Source of the DNA: Diphasiastrum complanatum
Taxonomy: Eukaryota; Streptophyta; Lycopodiopsida; Lycopodiales; Lycopodiaceae
Reading direction: 5' to 3'
NCBI GenBank assembly: GCA_029204225.1
Contig: CM055096.1
Coordinates: 5,223,504-5,287,503 of the forward strand
DNA: 64,000 nt
The notes below the pieces were generated by a model, which saw only the letters and a list, made by a program, of their open reading frames with translations, did not search any database and was not told where the DNA came from. Of the stretch, positions 1-9,374 are shown piece after piece. The position numbers and the translations under genes are program-made. Positions within the stretch are counted from its first letter, which is position 1. Each line of letters begins with the position of its first letter.

Positions 1-668
1 GCTCTACACATGATTAAGATGAATATCACAATGAGCTTCTCAAGGAGATTGATAAGTGCACATCATCTTTGGAGGCTTGGGAAGCTTTGTTGAAGCTTAA
101 TGAATCCAAGCCTACATCAAGAGTTCTTACTCTTAGGAGGCAAATCTTTCAAAGTTTGCAAAAGAAGGAAGAGAGTACTCATGCTTTTGTTTTGAGGGCT
201 AAAGCATTCAATGATGAGTTAGAATGTATTGATGAAAGCATTAAGGAGGTAGAACTTGTTCACTTAATGGCTTGTTGGATAATCATGCTAATATTGTTAA
301 ATGTTTTGCTATTCAAAAGACTTTGCCAAGTATTGTGGATTTGCAAGAGATCTTGGTGAATGAGGAGTATAGGCTTCAATAAAGAGGAGGTGGACACATC
401 AACATCTCAATATGAAGCGGATGCTATGTTCATCAAATGCAAGTTCAAGGGCAAAGGCAAAGGCAAGTGGTCTAAAGGGCAAGATCAAGGTGAGACAGTT
501 AAGAAAACACAGTTTAAACACCCGACCGGATCAATCACCACAGTACAACGTCAAGTGCAACAAGACCACAGAATTGCACTCCTCAAATTGTATATTCAAC
601 TAACTTGTAAGTACAAAGATAAGTTGCTTAAAAACACTCAAAGGGCTCGTAAAAGAAAGATGGCCTAA
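1..668 (+). pseudogene. Ty1/copia gag fragment, cut by the window edge
   Basis: Partial capsid/nucleocapsid region of a Copia retrotransposon. The frame reads NELLKEIDKCTSSLEAWEAL and LRRQIFQSLQKKEESTHAF, typical of the Copia gag UBN2 region, followed by a lysine/glycine-rich stretch (KGKGKGKWSKGQDQ). The same protein family occurs on the minus strand at 34280-35152, where a zinc knuckle is still present. Breaks seen: a stop at 15-17, a frameshift near 265, and TAA at 380-382 after NEEYRLQ. No zinc knuckle remains. It is a dead fragment; the upstream LTR lies outside the window. Confidence 0.8.
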
Positions 669-835
669 TAACCCTAGAACTAAGCCCACGTGGTGCCGTT
701 GAAATAAGAAATCACTGTATAAGTCGATCATTGTTATTTTAACTCTCTCCCTCAATGATCAACGTCTCTTTTTATTTTAGAGTTTACTCTATTCATGGAA
801 TATACCTCCATGATAGTATTACAAGTAAAGGCTTT
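669..835 (-). other. 3' end of reversed Copia element: polypurine tract and LTR remnant
   Basis: Read on the minus strand, the sequence after the RNase H domain reaches a purine-rich run (TTGAGGGAGAGAG, complement of 743-755) followed by TTAAAATAAC, which resembles a Copia polypurine tract followed by a 3' LTR start. Only about 70-140 bp of LTR would remain before the gag scrap at 1-668. The LTR boundary is inferred from position. Confidence 0.45.
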
Positions 836-1150
836 TTACATGACCAGATCTAAGCCAAGTTTGGCTCTAAAAGTCTCAAACTTTTCTTTACTTAAAGCTT
901 TCATAAATATATCAGCAACGTGTAATAACGTAGAACCATGTACAATACTTATATCTTCAAATTGTAATTTTTCACAAACAAAGTGATATTTTACTTCAAT
1001 ATGTTTTGTCCTTGCATGAAAGATAGGATTTTTAGCCAATTGTATTCCACTTTGACTGTCACAGAAAATAACAGTTGGATTTACCTGCTTCATGCCAATC
1101 TCACATAACAACTTACGTAGCCAAACAGCTTCCTGGGTAGCAGAACTCAA
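836..1150 (-). pseudogene. Copia pol, RNase H domain (C-terminal end)
   Basis: Encodes the end of a Ty1/copia polyprotein: SSATQEAVWLRKLLCEIG, then IFCDSQSGIQLAKNPIFHAR, TKHIEVKYHFVCEKL and a terminal ADIFMKALSKEKFE. RNase H removes the RNA strand from the RNA/DNA hybrid made by reverse transcriptase. The domain is readable throughout but out of frame with the reverse transcriptase because of a 29-bp tandem duplication at 1203-1260. It is the 3' part of the element at 669-4248. Confidence 0.88.
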
Positions 1151-2214
1151 CGCTTTATATTCGGCTTTTGTGGAAGAAAGAGAAATAGTATCTTGCTTCT
1201 TGCTAGACCATGAAAAACAACCGCTACCAAACTAGACCATGAAAAACAACCACTACCAAAATTGAAGGCATAACTTGTTGTTGACTTTCTATCATCTATA
1301 CTTCCTACCCAATCAGCATCAACATAACCTTGCAACTTAGGTAAAACACCTTGTCTTTTGTAGATTAGAGCAAGGTTAGGTGTACCTTTCACATACCTCA
1401 AAATCCTTTTTGCAGCTTTCCAATGGTCCATAGTGGGTGATGACATGAATTGGCTAATCAAACTTACAGCATAGCAGATATCAGGACGTGTAGTCGTAAG
1501 ATATATCAAACTTCCAACTAGCTGACGAAATAGTGTAGCATCAACATGTGCACTATCATCAATACGAGATAATTTCTTACCAGTTTCACAAGGGGTGTTG
1601 GAAGGTTTGCACTGTGTCATGTGAAATCTCTCCAATATCTTGCCCACATACTTGTTTTGATATAACCTGATATCACTGCTAGTTTGCCATACTTCGACAC
1701 CCAAGCAATAGTGCATAAGATCTAAATCTGTCATCTCAAATTGTCTGCCCATGATAATGATATCATCAACGTAAAGTACAATCAAGGCAATGCTGCCATC
1801 ATTTATAAGAACATAAAAGTTTGGATCTGAATTTGATCTTACAAACCCATGAGAAAAAAAATAATTGTCAATGCGTCCATACCATGCGTGTGGCGCTTGC
1901 TTAAGGCCATAAAGTGCTTTGTGTAGTTTACATACCTTATGTTCTTGCCCTTTTGCCATGAAGCCCTGCGGTTGGACCATGTAAACTTCTTCCTCTAAGT
2001 CACCATTCAAAAATGCAGACTTCACATCCATTTGATGGATCTTCCACCCAAAATGAGATGCTAAGGCAATGATAAGGTGTAGCATAGTCCACTTAGCCAC
2101 TGGAGCAAATGGCTCTTCATAGTCAATTCCTTTGCTTTGATCATAACCCTTCACTACTAGGCGTGCCTTGTACTTTGCTATTGTGCCATCCGCATGAAAC
2201 TTTGTTCTAAACAC
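1147..2214 (-). pseudogene. Copia pol, reverse transcriptase
   Basis: Copia reverse transcriptase: VFRTKFHADGTIAKYKARLV, GIDYEEPFAPVAKWTMLHLI, QMDVKSAFLNGDLEEEVYMV, KALYGLKQAPHAWY, the catalytic YVDD box in LIVLYVDDIIIMG, and the connection region KPSNTPCETG, FRQLVGSLIYLTTTRPDICY, DRKSTTSYAFNFGSGCFSWS. The active-site aspartates are present. Two lesions bound it: an opal stop at 2212-2214 where a Trp codon is expected (PIDNK*VFRTK), and the 29-bp duplication at 1203-1260 that shifts frame, so the last ~29 residues are not native. Confidence 0.93.
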
Positions 2215-3924
2215 TCACTTGTTGTCAATGGGTTTCTTTCCAAGTGGTAGATCAACCAACTCCCATGTATCATGCATGTGGATGGATTCTATCTCTTCTT
2301 CCATTGCCCTTTGCCACTCTTTGTGATCTTTTTCCTCATCAAAGGTTGATGGCTCTCGACACTTCAAAATGTCAATCATTAGGGCATAGTCCACATGATA
2401 ACGATCGGGAGACTTCCTTTTCCGTGTTGATATTCTCGATTCACTTTGTGTGCTAGATCCTGTTTGATTTAGCTTTGCGTCCTTCATGACCTTTTCATAC
2501 CATTTTGGTATCTTAGATTCAGGTGATACACTATGTGCAGAGTATGTATCCCAAGGAGTGTCCAAGTAATGTCTCTTACTTCCAACCGGTTTCTCCTTTA
2601 TTGCTCCTATTGGCAAGTACCTCCCCCTAGGCTCTTGAATAGGTGGTGTTCTTTCATACTCGCCCTCTCGACTCTCGTCTTCACGTGCATCATTTTGTGG
2701 AGCATCTTCTTCTTCCAGAATTGTGGGAATTCTTTTGATGCTTTCACCACTTGCATGGTCTTCATCTTCATACCTATGTGTTTCATCAAAGATCACATCT
2801 TTGCTAATGTGAATCTTATTCATTACATGATCAAAACACTTGTAAGCTTTCGTTCTTTCATCATAATCGACGAAGATACACTTGATTGCTTTGGCATCAA
2901 GTTTATTTCGCTCCTCCTTTGGCACATGTACATAGGCCTTACACCCAATGACACAAAACTTGTCGATTTTTGGCTTTATTCCAGTAAATGCTTCTTCAGG
3001 AGTGACATTTGCAACCGCAACTGTAGGGCTCCTGTTTTGCAAGAACGTTGCTGCACTGCATGCTTCCAACCAAAGTGAATCGATCAAGCCCATTTGCTTC
3101 ATCATGGAGTGTGCACTCTCCATAATAGTTCTGTTTTTCCTTTCAACGACACCATTACTATGCGGCATGTGTGATTGTGTGAATTGTCTTTTAATGTCAT
3201 GTTCTTTGCAAAAATCTTCAAAATAATCAGATTTGTATTCGCCCCCTCTATTAGATCTTAGCACTTTGATGCGTGCATCCAGTTGGTTCTCTACCAAAGT
3301 CTTGAACTCCTTTAAGTGAGCAAAAGCATCAGATTTCTTCTTCAAGAAATAAATCCATGTCCTCCTAGAGTAATCATCTATGAATGTCATAAAATAATAT
3401 GCTTTCCCCAACAACATGGTCTTCATTGGGCTGCACAGGTCGCTGTGAATGAGTTCCAGTAGTTTCTTAGCTCTTGCAGCTCCACCTTTCTTGAATGTCT
3501 CCTTGTGATGCTTTCCCATGATGCATCCTTCACAAATTGCATGATGATCATCCTGCAATGCCGGTAACCCTATTACCATCTTCAGCTTCGCCATCAATCT
3601 CAAGCTCCCATAGTTCAAATGAACAAGTCTTCTGTTCCACAACTCAAATTGAGATGCTGTTGAGATAGCCAAACCACATTTACCTGGTTTTGCAACATCC
3701 AATTTATAAAGGCCACAGTTACTATCTCTATAACCCTTTGCCACCACTTTATGGTTGTGGTTCATATCCTTCATAAGGCATTCATCCTTGACAAATTCAC
3801 CTTTAAGATATTGATTTGCCATTACACCAACAGAAAGCAAACTCTTTTTGAGTCCAAGAACATAAAGTATATTAGAGATGTTTTTAATTTTGCCATTAGG
3901 AAACTGCACAGGTATATTGCTCAC
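2215..3924 (-). pseudogene. Copia pol, GAG-pre-integrase and integrase
   Basis: A 569-codon frame. Residues ~95-150 are the GAG-pre-integrase/HHCC region (LWNRRLVHLNYGS and CEGCIMGKHHKETF). Residues ~157-300 are the integrase core. The expected D-D-E triad falls at D162 (LIHSDLCSP), position 225 and E261 (NGVVERKNRT), but position 225 is Asn (LRSNRGGEY), so the second catalytic Asp is missing; spacing 225 to 261 is the usual D-X35-E. The C-terminal part has the Copia FVDYDERTKAYKCFD and DVIFDE signatures, then an acidic linker leading to RT. No stop for 1.7 kb, but catalytically dead as read. Confidence 0.93.
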
Positions 3925-4248
3925 ACCCTGTATCTGTCATTCTTCTCCATTGGCTTGAGTGATATTATCCCCATCATGGATTGGTGAGAATTTTTCAAAC
4001 CAATCATGTTTCTCAGTCATATGCCTTGTGGCGCTTGAATCTATGAACCATCTGGCACCATCATCAACTTGGGATGCCAATGCCGATGAGAAGACACTTG
4101 TCTCGTCACCTTCTCCATCATCTTGGCAATATTTCCTTGTTAACTTTTCCCGCCTTTATGTCCGCTTTCTTCTTATAACACTCGCGTGACCAATGACCTG
4201 GTTTGTGACAATAGTAACATTTGCCTTTCTTCTTCTTTTTCCCTTTTG
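3925..4248 (-). pseudogene. Copia gag end and aspartic protease
   Basis: The minus-strand frame contains one canonical CX2CX4HX4C zinc knuckle (CYYCHKPGHWSREC) preceded by a lysine run, then WFIDSSATRHMTEKHDWFEKF, the Copia protease active-site region. The usual D-S/T-G triplet reads D-S-S here. An opal stop replaces a Trp codon shortly before QIQGVSNIPV, which separates this part from the integrase frame. The 5' side stops abruptly at about 4248 against plus-strand Copia sequence, so the gag N-terminus and 5' LTR are missing. Confidence 0.82.
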
Positions 4249-6144
4249 GAATCTTGGTTGCTAGGGGCAATAGACAAGGTAGACTTTTCAAGCTTGATGC
4301 TTTTCTTATGGCTAACAAAAAGGATGGAAAGGAAAAAGAGATTGGTCTCAACTTTCCACTTTCCAAAGTTTCCTTTTAGCATCAATAAGATTGGTGGATC
4401 TTATGCAAAGTCAAAAGAGCTTCCTTATGCTAGATCTAGGTCGAGATCTAATATGCTTCTTGGAGATGTTCATCTTTGTGCTAACTTGGATAATCTTGAG
4501 GATAATGATGGTGTTTCAATGGTTCTTCATGGCAAGTGCAAGCATGCAAAAGGTAAGGAAAGAGCTAACTTCATCCATGGAGATAAAGGTTCTTCATTGG
4601 AAAAGGTTGTTGCTAATGATTTCTTTGATCATATGAAAAAAGATGTTGCTAGGTGCATGCATGAAGGAGATGGTTCTTCTACATTCTTTTGTGATAAGTC
4701 CAATAAAGTCATTTTTGTAGCAAGTGGAGTCACATGTCTTCATAAAGAGAGTAGATCAAATGGTTCTATCAAGAGACTTGGTGAGGGAGATAGTCACAAG
4801 TCAAGAAGAAGAGAAGTATTTGAAGAGTTCAAAGTAGGGTGTACTTTGAATGATGTCATTGTGAATGATAGTGAGGAAGAATCATTATCATATGAGTCAT
4901 TACCTGAACAATTGAGTAGAACTACTTGTTTGAAAAAAGAGAGTACTTCAATCATGCTTACGTTGAAAGTACTAATCATTTTTTTCATGGCTTCTAATGT
5001 CTTTGAGATTTCTACTTTTTATGATGCAATCATTAAGAGGGAGTCTTATGAAGGAAAGAGCAATGGAAAATTGGTTCTTGGGAAGATCCAAGTCATGGAT
5101 CTCACATCTCTTCATCAACTCAAAGGACTCTATGATTGTGAATTGATCACTCATGACCAAGATGGCAAAAGGTTGGTTGGCGAAGACTACATGGAGTACA
5201 TTGAAAGGCAATCTTTTCAAGGAAAGGGAGATCTCATTGGTGAGCTTATTGAGGCTTGTTATGGAGTCAAGAAGGCTGGATTTATTAGGTTTGATACTCA
5301 TCTTCACCTACTCTACTTCATGTTGGATGGAAAGTTTGGAATTTATCTTTTGATTTATGATGGTGCCACCAATGACATTGTTTTCGCTAACCTTTGTGGA
5401 AATTCGAGATCAAGCATTGATGAGATCTTGTTGGATCTAGATCATATGTTTGAGAGGGAGTATTTTCAGAGTGTCAAATTTGAAGATATTCATATCTTTG
5501 ATATCTATGATGATCAAGAGAAAGGTAAGCAAGTGGAAGAAACTCACTTTGCTTTACTCACATGTTTTGCAGAAGCTTCTTGTGTAGATGATTCTATGCA
5601 AGTGGACATTGGTTCTCATAGTTTTCATACTGAAAAAGCAAGTAATGGATCTGGAAAACAAATTTTGTTCAATGACTTTGATGGTCAAGGGCAAGATCAA
5701 GAGGTTGGTCTCAAAGAGCTTCCACAACACAAAAGGAAAGGTGGCAATTTGGAGCTAGTCAAGAGCATCAAAGGGGAGATAATTGGCAAAGATGTTATGG
5801 ATCTATTTTTGCAGCTTATTGAAGACTCAAGTAAGGTCAAAGAAGTAGCAAGGATGTGTTTTTCAAGTTTACTTTACTTGTTCTATCTAATGTTTGAGCT
5901 ATTTCATGTGGATGTGTGCAGATTGTCAAGATATGGACAAACTAGCTACGTTGTCTTGCAATGTCTTATTGCTGGAGTTGTACTAGAATTCTTGGATGCT
6001 TTTACTGATAGAAATGAAGTGCTATTGGAGGTTCATTATGTCACTCATCCATGCCTAAGTTCTCAAGTGTTGAGCTACTTGGTGCCAATACTTGGAGATT
6101 GTCATTTTCTGGTGAATTCATGGTCATTTTCTTGTGTCAAGTAG
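4186..6144 (+). CDS. Unrecognised 652-codon open frame upstream of a Copia PPT and LTR
   Basis: I do not recognise this protein. The frame is open for 1,959 bp in DNA where neighbouring element genes are broken. Its first ~40 codons overlap Copia scraps, so the distinct part starts around codon 45 and the first Met beyond it that leads into distinctive sequence is M90 (nt 4453). The product is charged and Ser/Glu/Lys-rich, with a conserved-looking central part (GDLIGELIEACYGVKKAGF, LLYFMLDGKFGIYLLIYDG). Hydrophobic stretches lie near residues 256-272, 556-575 and 588-604 and could be membrane segments. No zinc knuckle, RT, integrase or transposase motif is visible. It is in the same orientation as the PPT (6617-6626) and LTR downstream. 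Options: an extra or envelope-like ORF of a Copia element, a captured host gene fragment, or a chance frame. Reality of the frame is moderately likely; function is unknown. Confidence 0.5.
   Translation: MTNDLVCDNSNICLSSSFSLLESWLLGAIDKVDFSSLMLFLWLTKRMERKKRLVSTFHFPKFPFSINKIGGSYAKSKELPYARSRSRSNMLLGDVHLCANLDNLEDNDGVSMVLHGKCKHAKGKERANFIHGDKGSSLEKVVANDFFDHMKKDVARCMHEGDGSSTFFCDKSNKVIFVASGVTCLHKESRSNGSIKRLGEGDSHKSRRREVFEEFKVGCTLNDVIVNDSEEESLSYESLPEQLSRTTCLKKESTSIMLTLKVLIIFFMASNVFEISTFYDAIIKRESYEGKSNGKLVLGKIQVMDLTSLHQLKGLYDCELITHDQDGKRLVGEDYMEYIERQSFQGKGDLIGELIEACYGVKKAGFIRFDTHLHLLYFMLDGKFGIYLLIYDGATNDIVFANLCGNSRSSIDEILLDLDHMFEREYFQSVKFEDIHIFDIYDDQEKGKQVEETHFALLTCFAEASCVDDSMQVDIGSHSFHTEKASNGSGKQILFNDFDGQGQDQEVGLKELPQHKRKGGNLELVKSIKGEIIGKDVMDLFLQLIEDSSKVKEVARMCFSSLLYLFYLMFELFHVDVCRLSRYGQTSYVVLQCLIAGVVLEFLDAFTDRNEVLLEVHYVTHPCLSSQVLSYLVPILGDCHFLVNSWSFSCVK
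4249..4320 (+). pseudogene. Plus-strand Copia GAG-pre-integrase scrap
   Basis: In the frame beginning near 4249 the plus strand reads ILVARGNRQGRLFKLDA, which matches the family motif seen at 34159-33905 minus (VLIGKGKRQG) and 46349 minus (LFKLDACVV). Similarity fades after about 4310-4320. It abuts the opposite-facing zinc-knuckle region without overlap, so this is a junction between two Copia fragments in opposite orientation. Confidence 0.6.
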
Positions 6145-6616
6145 ACCTTGAAGATGGACCAATTAGGCCTACTTGGTTTATGGAGTCATGTGGTTGCATC
6201 ATTGATGTACTCACCTACTCATGGATTTCCAAGGTTTGATGGTTTCTTGTGGCAAGATGGAGATGGAGGCGTATTCATGGAGTTTTATGGTGGAGACATA
6301 TCAAGAAAGGACAAAGTTGGAGGAGAAGCAAATGGTCATCACTAACATTTATTGTTTGGTTGCTGTAATTTTCCAGAGAGTTGTTTGAAACATGGAGGAA
6401 TCATTTCATTCACATTCTATTTGGTTCTTCATGTTCTAGTTATATCCTGATGTGTAAAATTGATGTAAGAAATAGTGAAGCATCCAATTTGGACACTATT
6501 CTCTATATCAATTATGGAAACTACTTTAGAATCTTAGAAAGGATATCTATACTTAGGATGGATATCATTCTAAAGTTGGATCAAAGTAGTATGGTTAAAA
6601 CTATGCCAAACTAGTT
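6145..6616 (+). other. Non-coding spacer between the orphan frame and the PPT
   Basis: About 470 bp with no convincing coding frame or recognised motif. It would correspond to the untranslated 3' internal region if 4249-7166 is the tail of one Copia-type element. Confidence 0.4.
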
Positions 6617-6626
6617 GAAGAGGGAG

Positions 6627-7166
6627 TGTGAGAGATTTCAACTACTTTAGTCTGGTTTAGTCACATTTTGGTAAATTGTCAATTGTGACCAAAAACTCAT
6701 TTTAGACTTAGAGATAAACTTTTTGAAGTTATATTAGCTTGAAATACATTTGATAAACACTCTCTGAAAGTTTGGGAAAGTTGGTAGTTGAGTTTGAGAC
6801 AAATTCGAATTTGAACTTTGGGTACAATGAATCTAGACCCAAAAATAGTAGGTTTTACATTTTGGAGGGAAAGAAAAGTGGCCAAATAGGGTTTGGACAC
6901 TCTATAAAAGGATGTAACTCATTTAGAGACACATCTTCTCTCTTCTCTCTCTCATTTCATCATTATACATGGTTCTCTTTGGGTTCTACTACTCATTGGT
7001 GCACTCTCTTGATGATATCTTGCAATCTTGTGTGTATAATGATAATTTGTTGTTATTTCCGGTTTGACACGTGTGAAATACATTAGGGAACAACAACTAT
7101 ATTTTATGTTTTGGTTCATTTTGATCAGTATCTCTTAGAGTTTGCATCTCATCTTGTATGTAGATG
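6627..7166 (+). mobile_element. Copia LTR family A, 3' truncated, with upstream PPT
   Basis: Begins TGTGAGAGATTTCAACTA directly after a polypurine tract (GAAGAGGGAG, 6617-6626) and aligns with the 646-bp LTR at 25671-26316. It contains a TATA-like CTATAAAAGG at about 6902-6911 and the palindrome-like TTGACACGTGTGAA at 7064-7077. It is cut at about 7166, where Gypsy protease sequence starts. The left breakpoint of the large duplication (about 7087) falls inside this LTR. Confidence 0.82.
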
Positions 7167-7992
7167 GTTCGATCCAATAAGGAAATCTTGCTCAAATCTG
7201 ACTGACTATCTTGTTGACACATATATCCTACTGCGCAATCAATTGTTGCAAGAGCTTCATTTTAGTTTAGAGTATCCGTTTGAGAATCGTAATGAACTCC
7301 CAAATTTTTCTCTCGCCGGTCACAAGTATGATCCGTTGTTGATGAATTATCATCCTCTTTTTGAACCACTGGTTTGATAGTCCAAGTTGTAGGATCAACT
7401 TTGACTGCACGTTCACGATTTTCAAAAGTGATTTTTCCAGTATCCCATTTATGAATTACTTGCGCAACTCATAATCATGTTTGTCCCAATAGGACTCGGT
7501 AGACATTTGGCGCTTCTGGTAAGTCCATTACTACAAAAGTAATGACAAACTATACTCCTGCAATTCTGACAGGTATATCCTCAACCATTCCTCACGGGCG
7601 AACTGTCGTTTGATCATCTAGCTTAATGGAAAAACTCACAGGCTTGATTTTGGTAAGGCCCCATTTTGCACATAGCTTTGTAGAAATTAGGTTAACTCCT
7701 GAACAGCCATCTATCACGGCTGCTTCCTTAGGAGATTGTCTATGTTGTATCAACAGAGTGATATTCTTTTGTTCACTTTCCCAAGCAGCTCCGACATGGA
7801 GTACTTCATTAGATTTTTCAAATCCAGCACAAAAAAGTGCCTCCTGATGGACTTATGGTTCTACTTGAGCTAACTTTTGCACTAAAACTTCTTTTGCTTT
7901 TGGCACCAACTTCAGGAACTCTCCCAATGAAATATTAATCTTACTAGAAAAAATATTCATGGGCAAGTCTGTTTGTGGCACTTTCGGTTCAG
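7167..7992 (-). pseudogene. Ty3/gypsy protease region fragment
   Basis: Minus-strand frames give ALATIDCAVGYMCQQDSQSD near 7170-7260 and WDTGKITFENRERAVKVDPT upstream, matching the plus-strand Gypsy at 19855-20640. Several stops and frameshifts are present. It continues the gag at 7993-9374 and ends where LTR family A begins, so the rest of pol (RT, RNase H, integrase) is gone. Confidence 0.7.
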
Positions 7993-9374
7993 TCATCTTG
8001 AAAGTTCTTCATGATGATGCAACTGATCATTCATATCAATACGTGAATTTCTTGGTGGCTGCAATGGTGAAGAGCAAACTTCGGTTGTTGCTTTAACAAC
8101 CTCAAGTTCCTCTTCCTCTTGCAGATGTTTAATCCACTGGCTCATATCCTGATACCTTCTTTTTTTTGCATGAAGATTGGAAAAGATTCCAGATGCTGTT
8201 GGTATATCATTCAATGGTATAGAATCAGTAGGTACTGGATCTGCTACTGATTCTTTCTGCTTATGTGCTCTGGTGACCACCATCAAGGGTACACTTGATT
8301 TATTCTGAGCTACTGGTCTTTGCTTGATTGTTATCAAATTTACAGGTGCTGTAGCTGGTGGTGGCTTTGGTCTTGCCGGACAGTCTTTATAGCAATGCCC
8401 ATAACCACAGTCACGACAGAATGGTACAATTTTTTCTTTATTTGGACATTCTGCAACTCTATGGTTTTCTCCACATGCAAAGCATCCAAGTGATGCTTCG
8501 GTCCAATTTCTAGAGGCTTGTTGTTGCGCGGTAGCATAAATAGCATATTGTTCTGAAGATCCACCTTCTTGATCAGTACCATAGTTCCATTGCTCGGCAC
8601 TTCTATACGGTTCTGGTTCTATCAAATTGGCAGGAGGAGCGGAGTACTTTGGTGGGACAGTCTAGCTGCTGGATTTCCTCCATGCTACCGTTGCTGAATT
8701 ATCCGAGGATTGAAGTTGCAAAAAGCAGTCTCATGATTAGGCGAATTACACAAATGGCATACACTGATTTCCATTCATTTTTTCAATTGAGAACACTCGT
8801 TCACTGTGTGATTTCCTATACAAATAGAACACCAGAGATTTTACCTGGTAGGAAAAGTCTTCGTTAATTTCTCAGGTTCCTTGTTTGCTTTTTCGTGGAA
8901 ATCTTCCAATGCTTTTATCTTCTCATCAAATTGCAACTGCAACTTTTCCATCTGTTTCTGCTAGTTCTTCCCAAGTTTTTCGAACTCATTGAGCATCATT
9001 TCTTCAGTAGCATTGACATTCGATGCAATAGTGGTGCATGTCATAGTAGTCTGCCCTGCTGTATAAGGCAACATATTGATATTCGGCTCATCATCTGAAT
9101 CTTCATCCTCCTCCCGAATTGCATCGTCCATAGCATTTTGCAAGAGTGCATACTCATTATGGTGTTTCAGCTCAAGTCTGATTTGTTTCAGCTCAAGTTT
9201 ATCTCGAGGGAAAATTTTGCCATAGACTTCACAGGATTCAGCATAGATCTGAAGAAATCTAACTGGATCTGTTAATCCATTGTATTTGGGTAGATCCAAA
9301 TGGGGTGCTCTTCTAGCAATAATAGGATTGACTTCATGAGGAGCAGCTCAAGGAGCAGCTCCAGGGGTAGCCAT
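7993..9374 (-). pseudogene. Ty3/gypsy gag with several zinc knuckles
   Basis: The gag ATG is the complement of 9372-9374 (MATPGAAP, then a TGA). Capsid sequence includes HLDLPKYNGLTDPVRFLQIY; 276 bp of capsid is deleted relative to 42726-44383. Four CCHC boxes are readable: CSICIGNHTVNEC (8793-8831), CHLCNSPNHETAFC (8718-8759, canonical X4), CFACGENHRVAEC (8446-8484) and CRDCGYGHCYKDC (8380-8418). Three have X3 instead of X4 before His. The end (SGIFSNLHAKKRRYQDMSQW) is Glu/Lys rich. In-frame stops between knuckles make it a pseudogene. Confidence 0.82.

Noticed and set aside
2533-3078. 181-codon plus-strand frame opposite the Copia integrase
   Set aside because: Antisense shadow of the well-supported minus-strand pol frame; no motif of its own.
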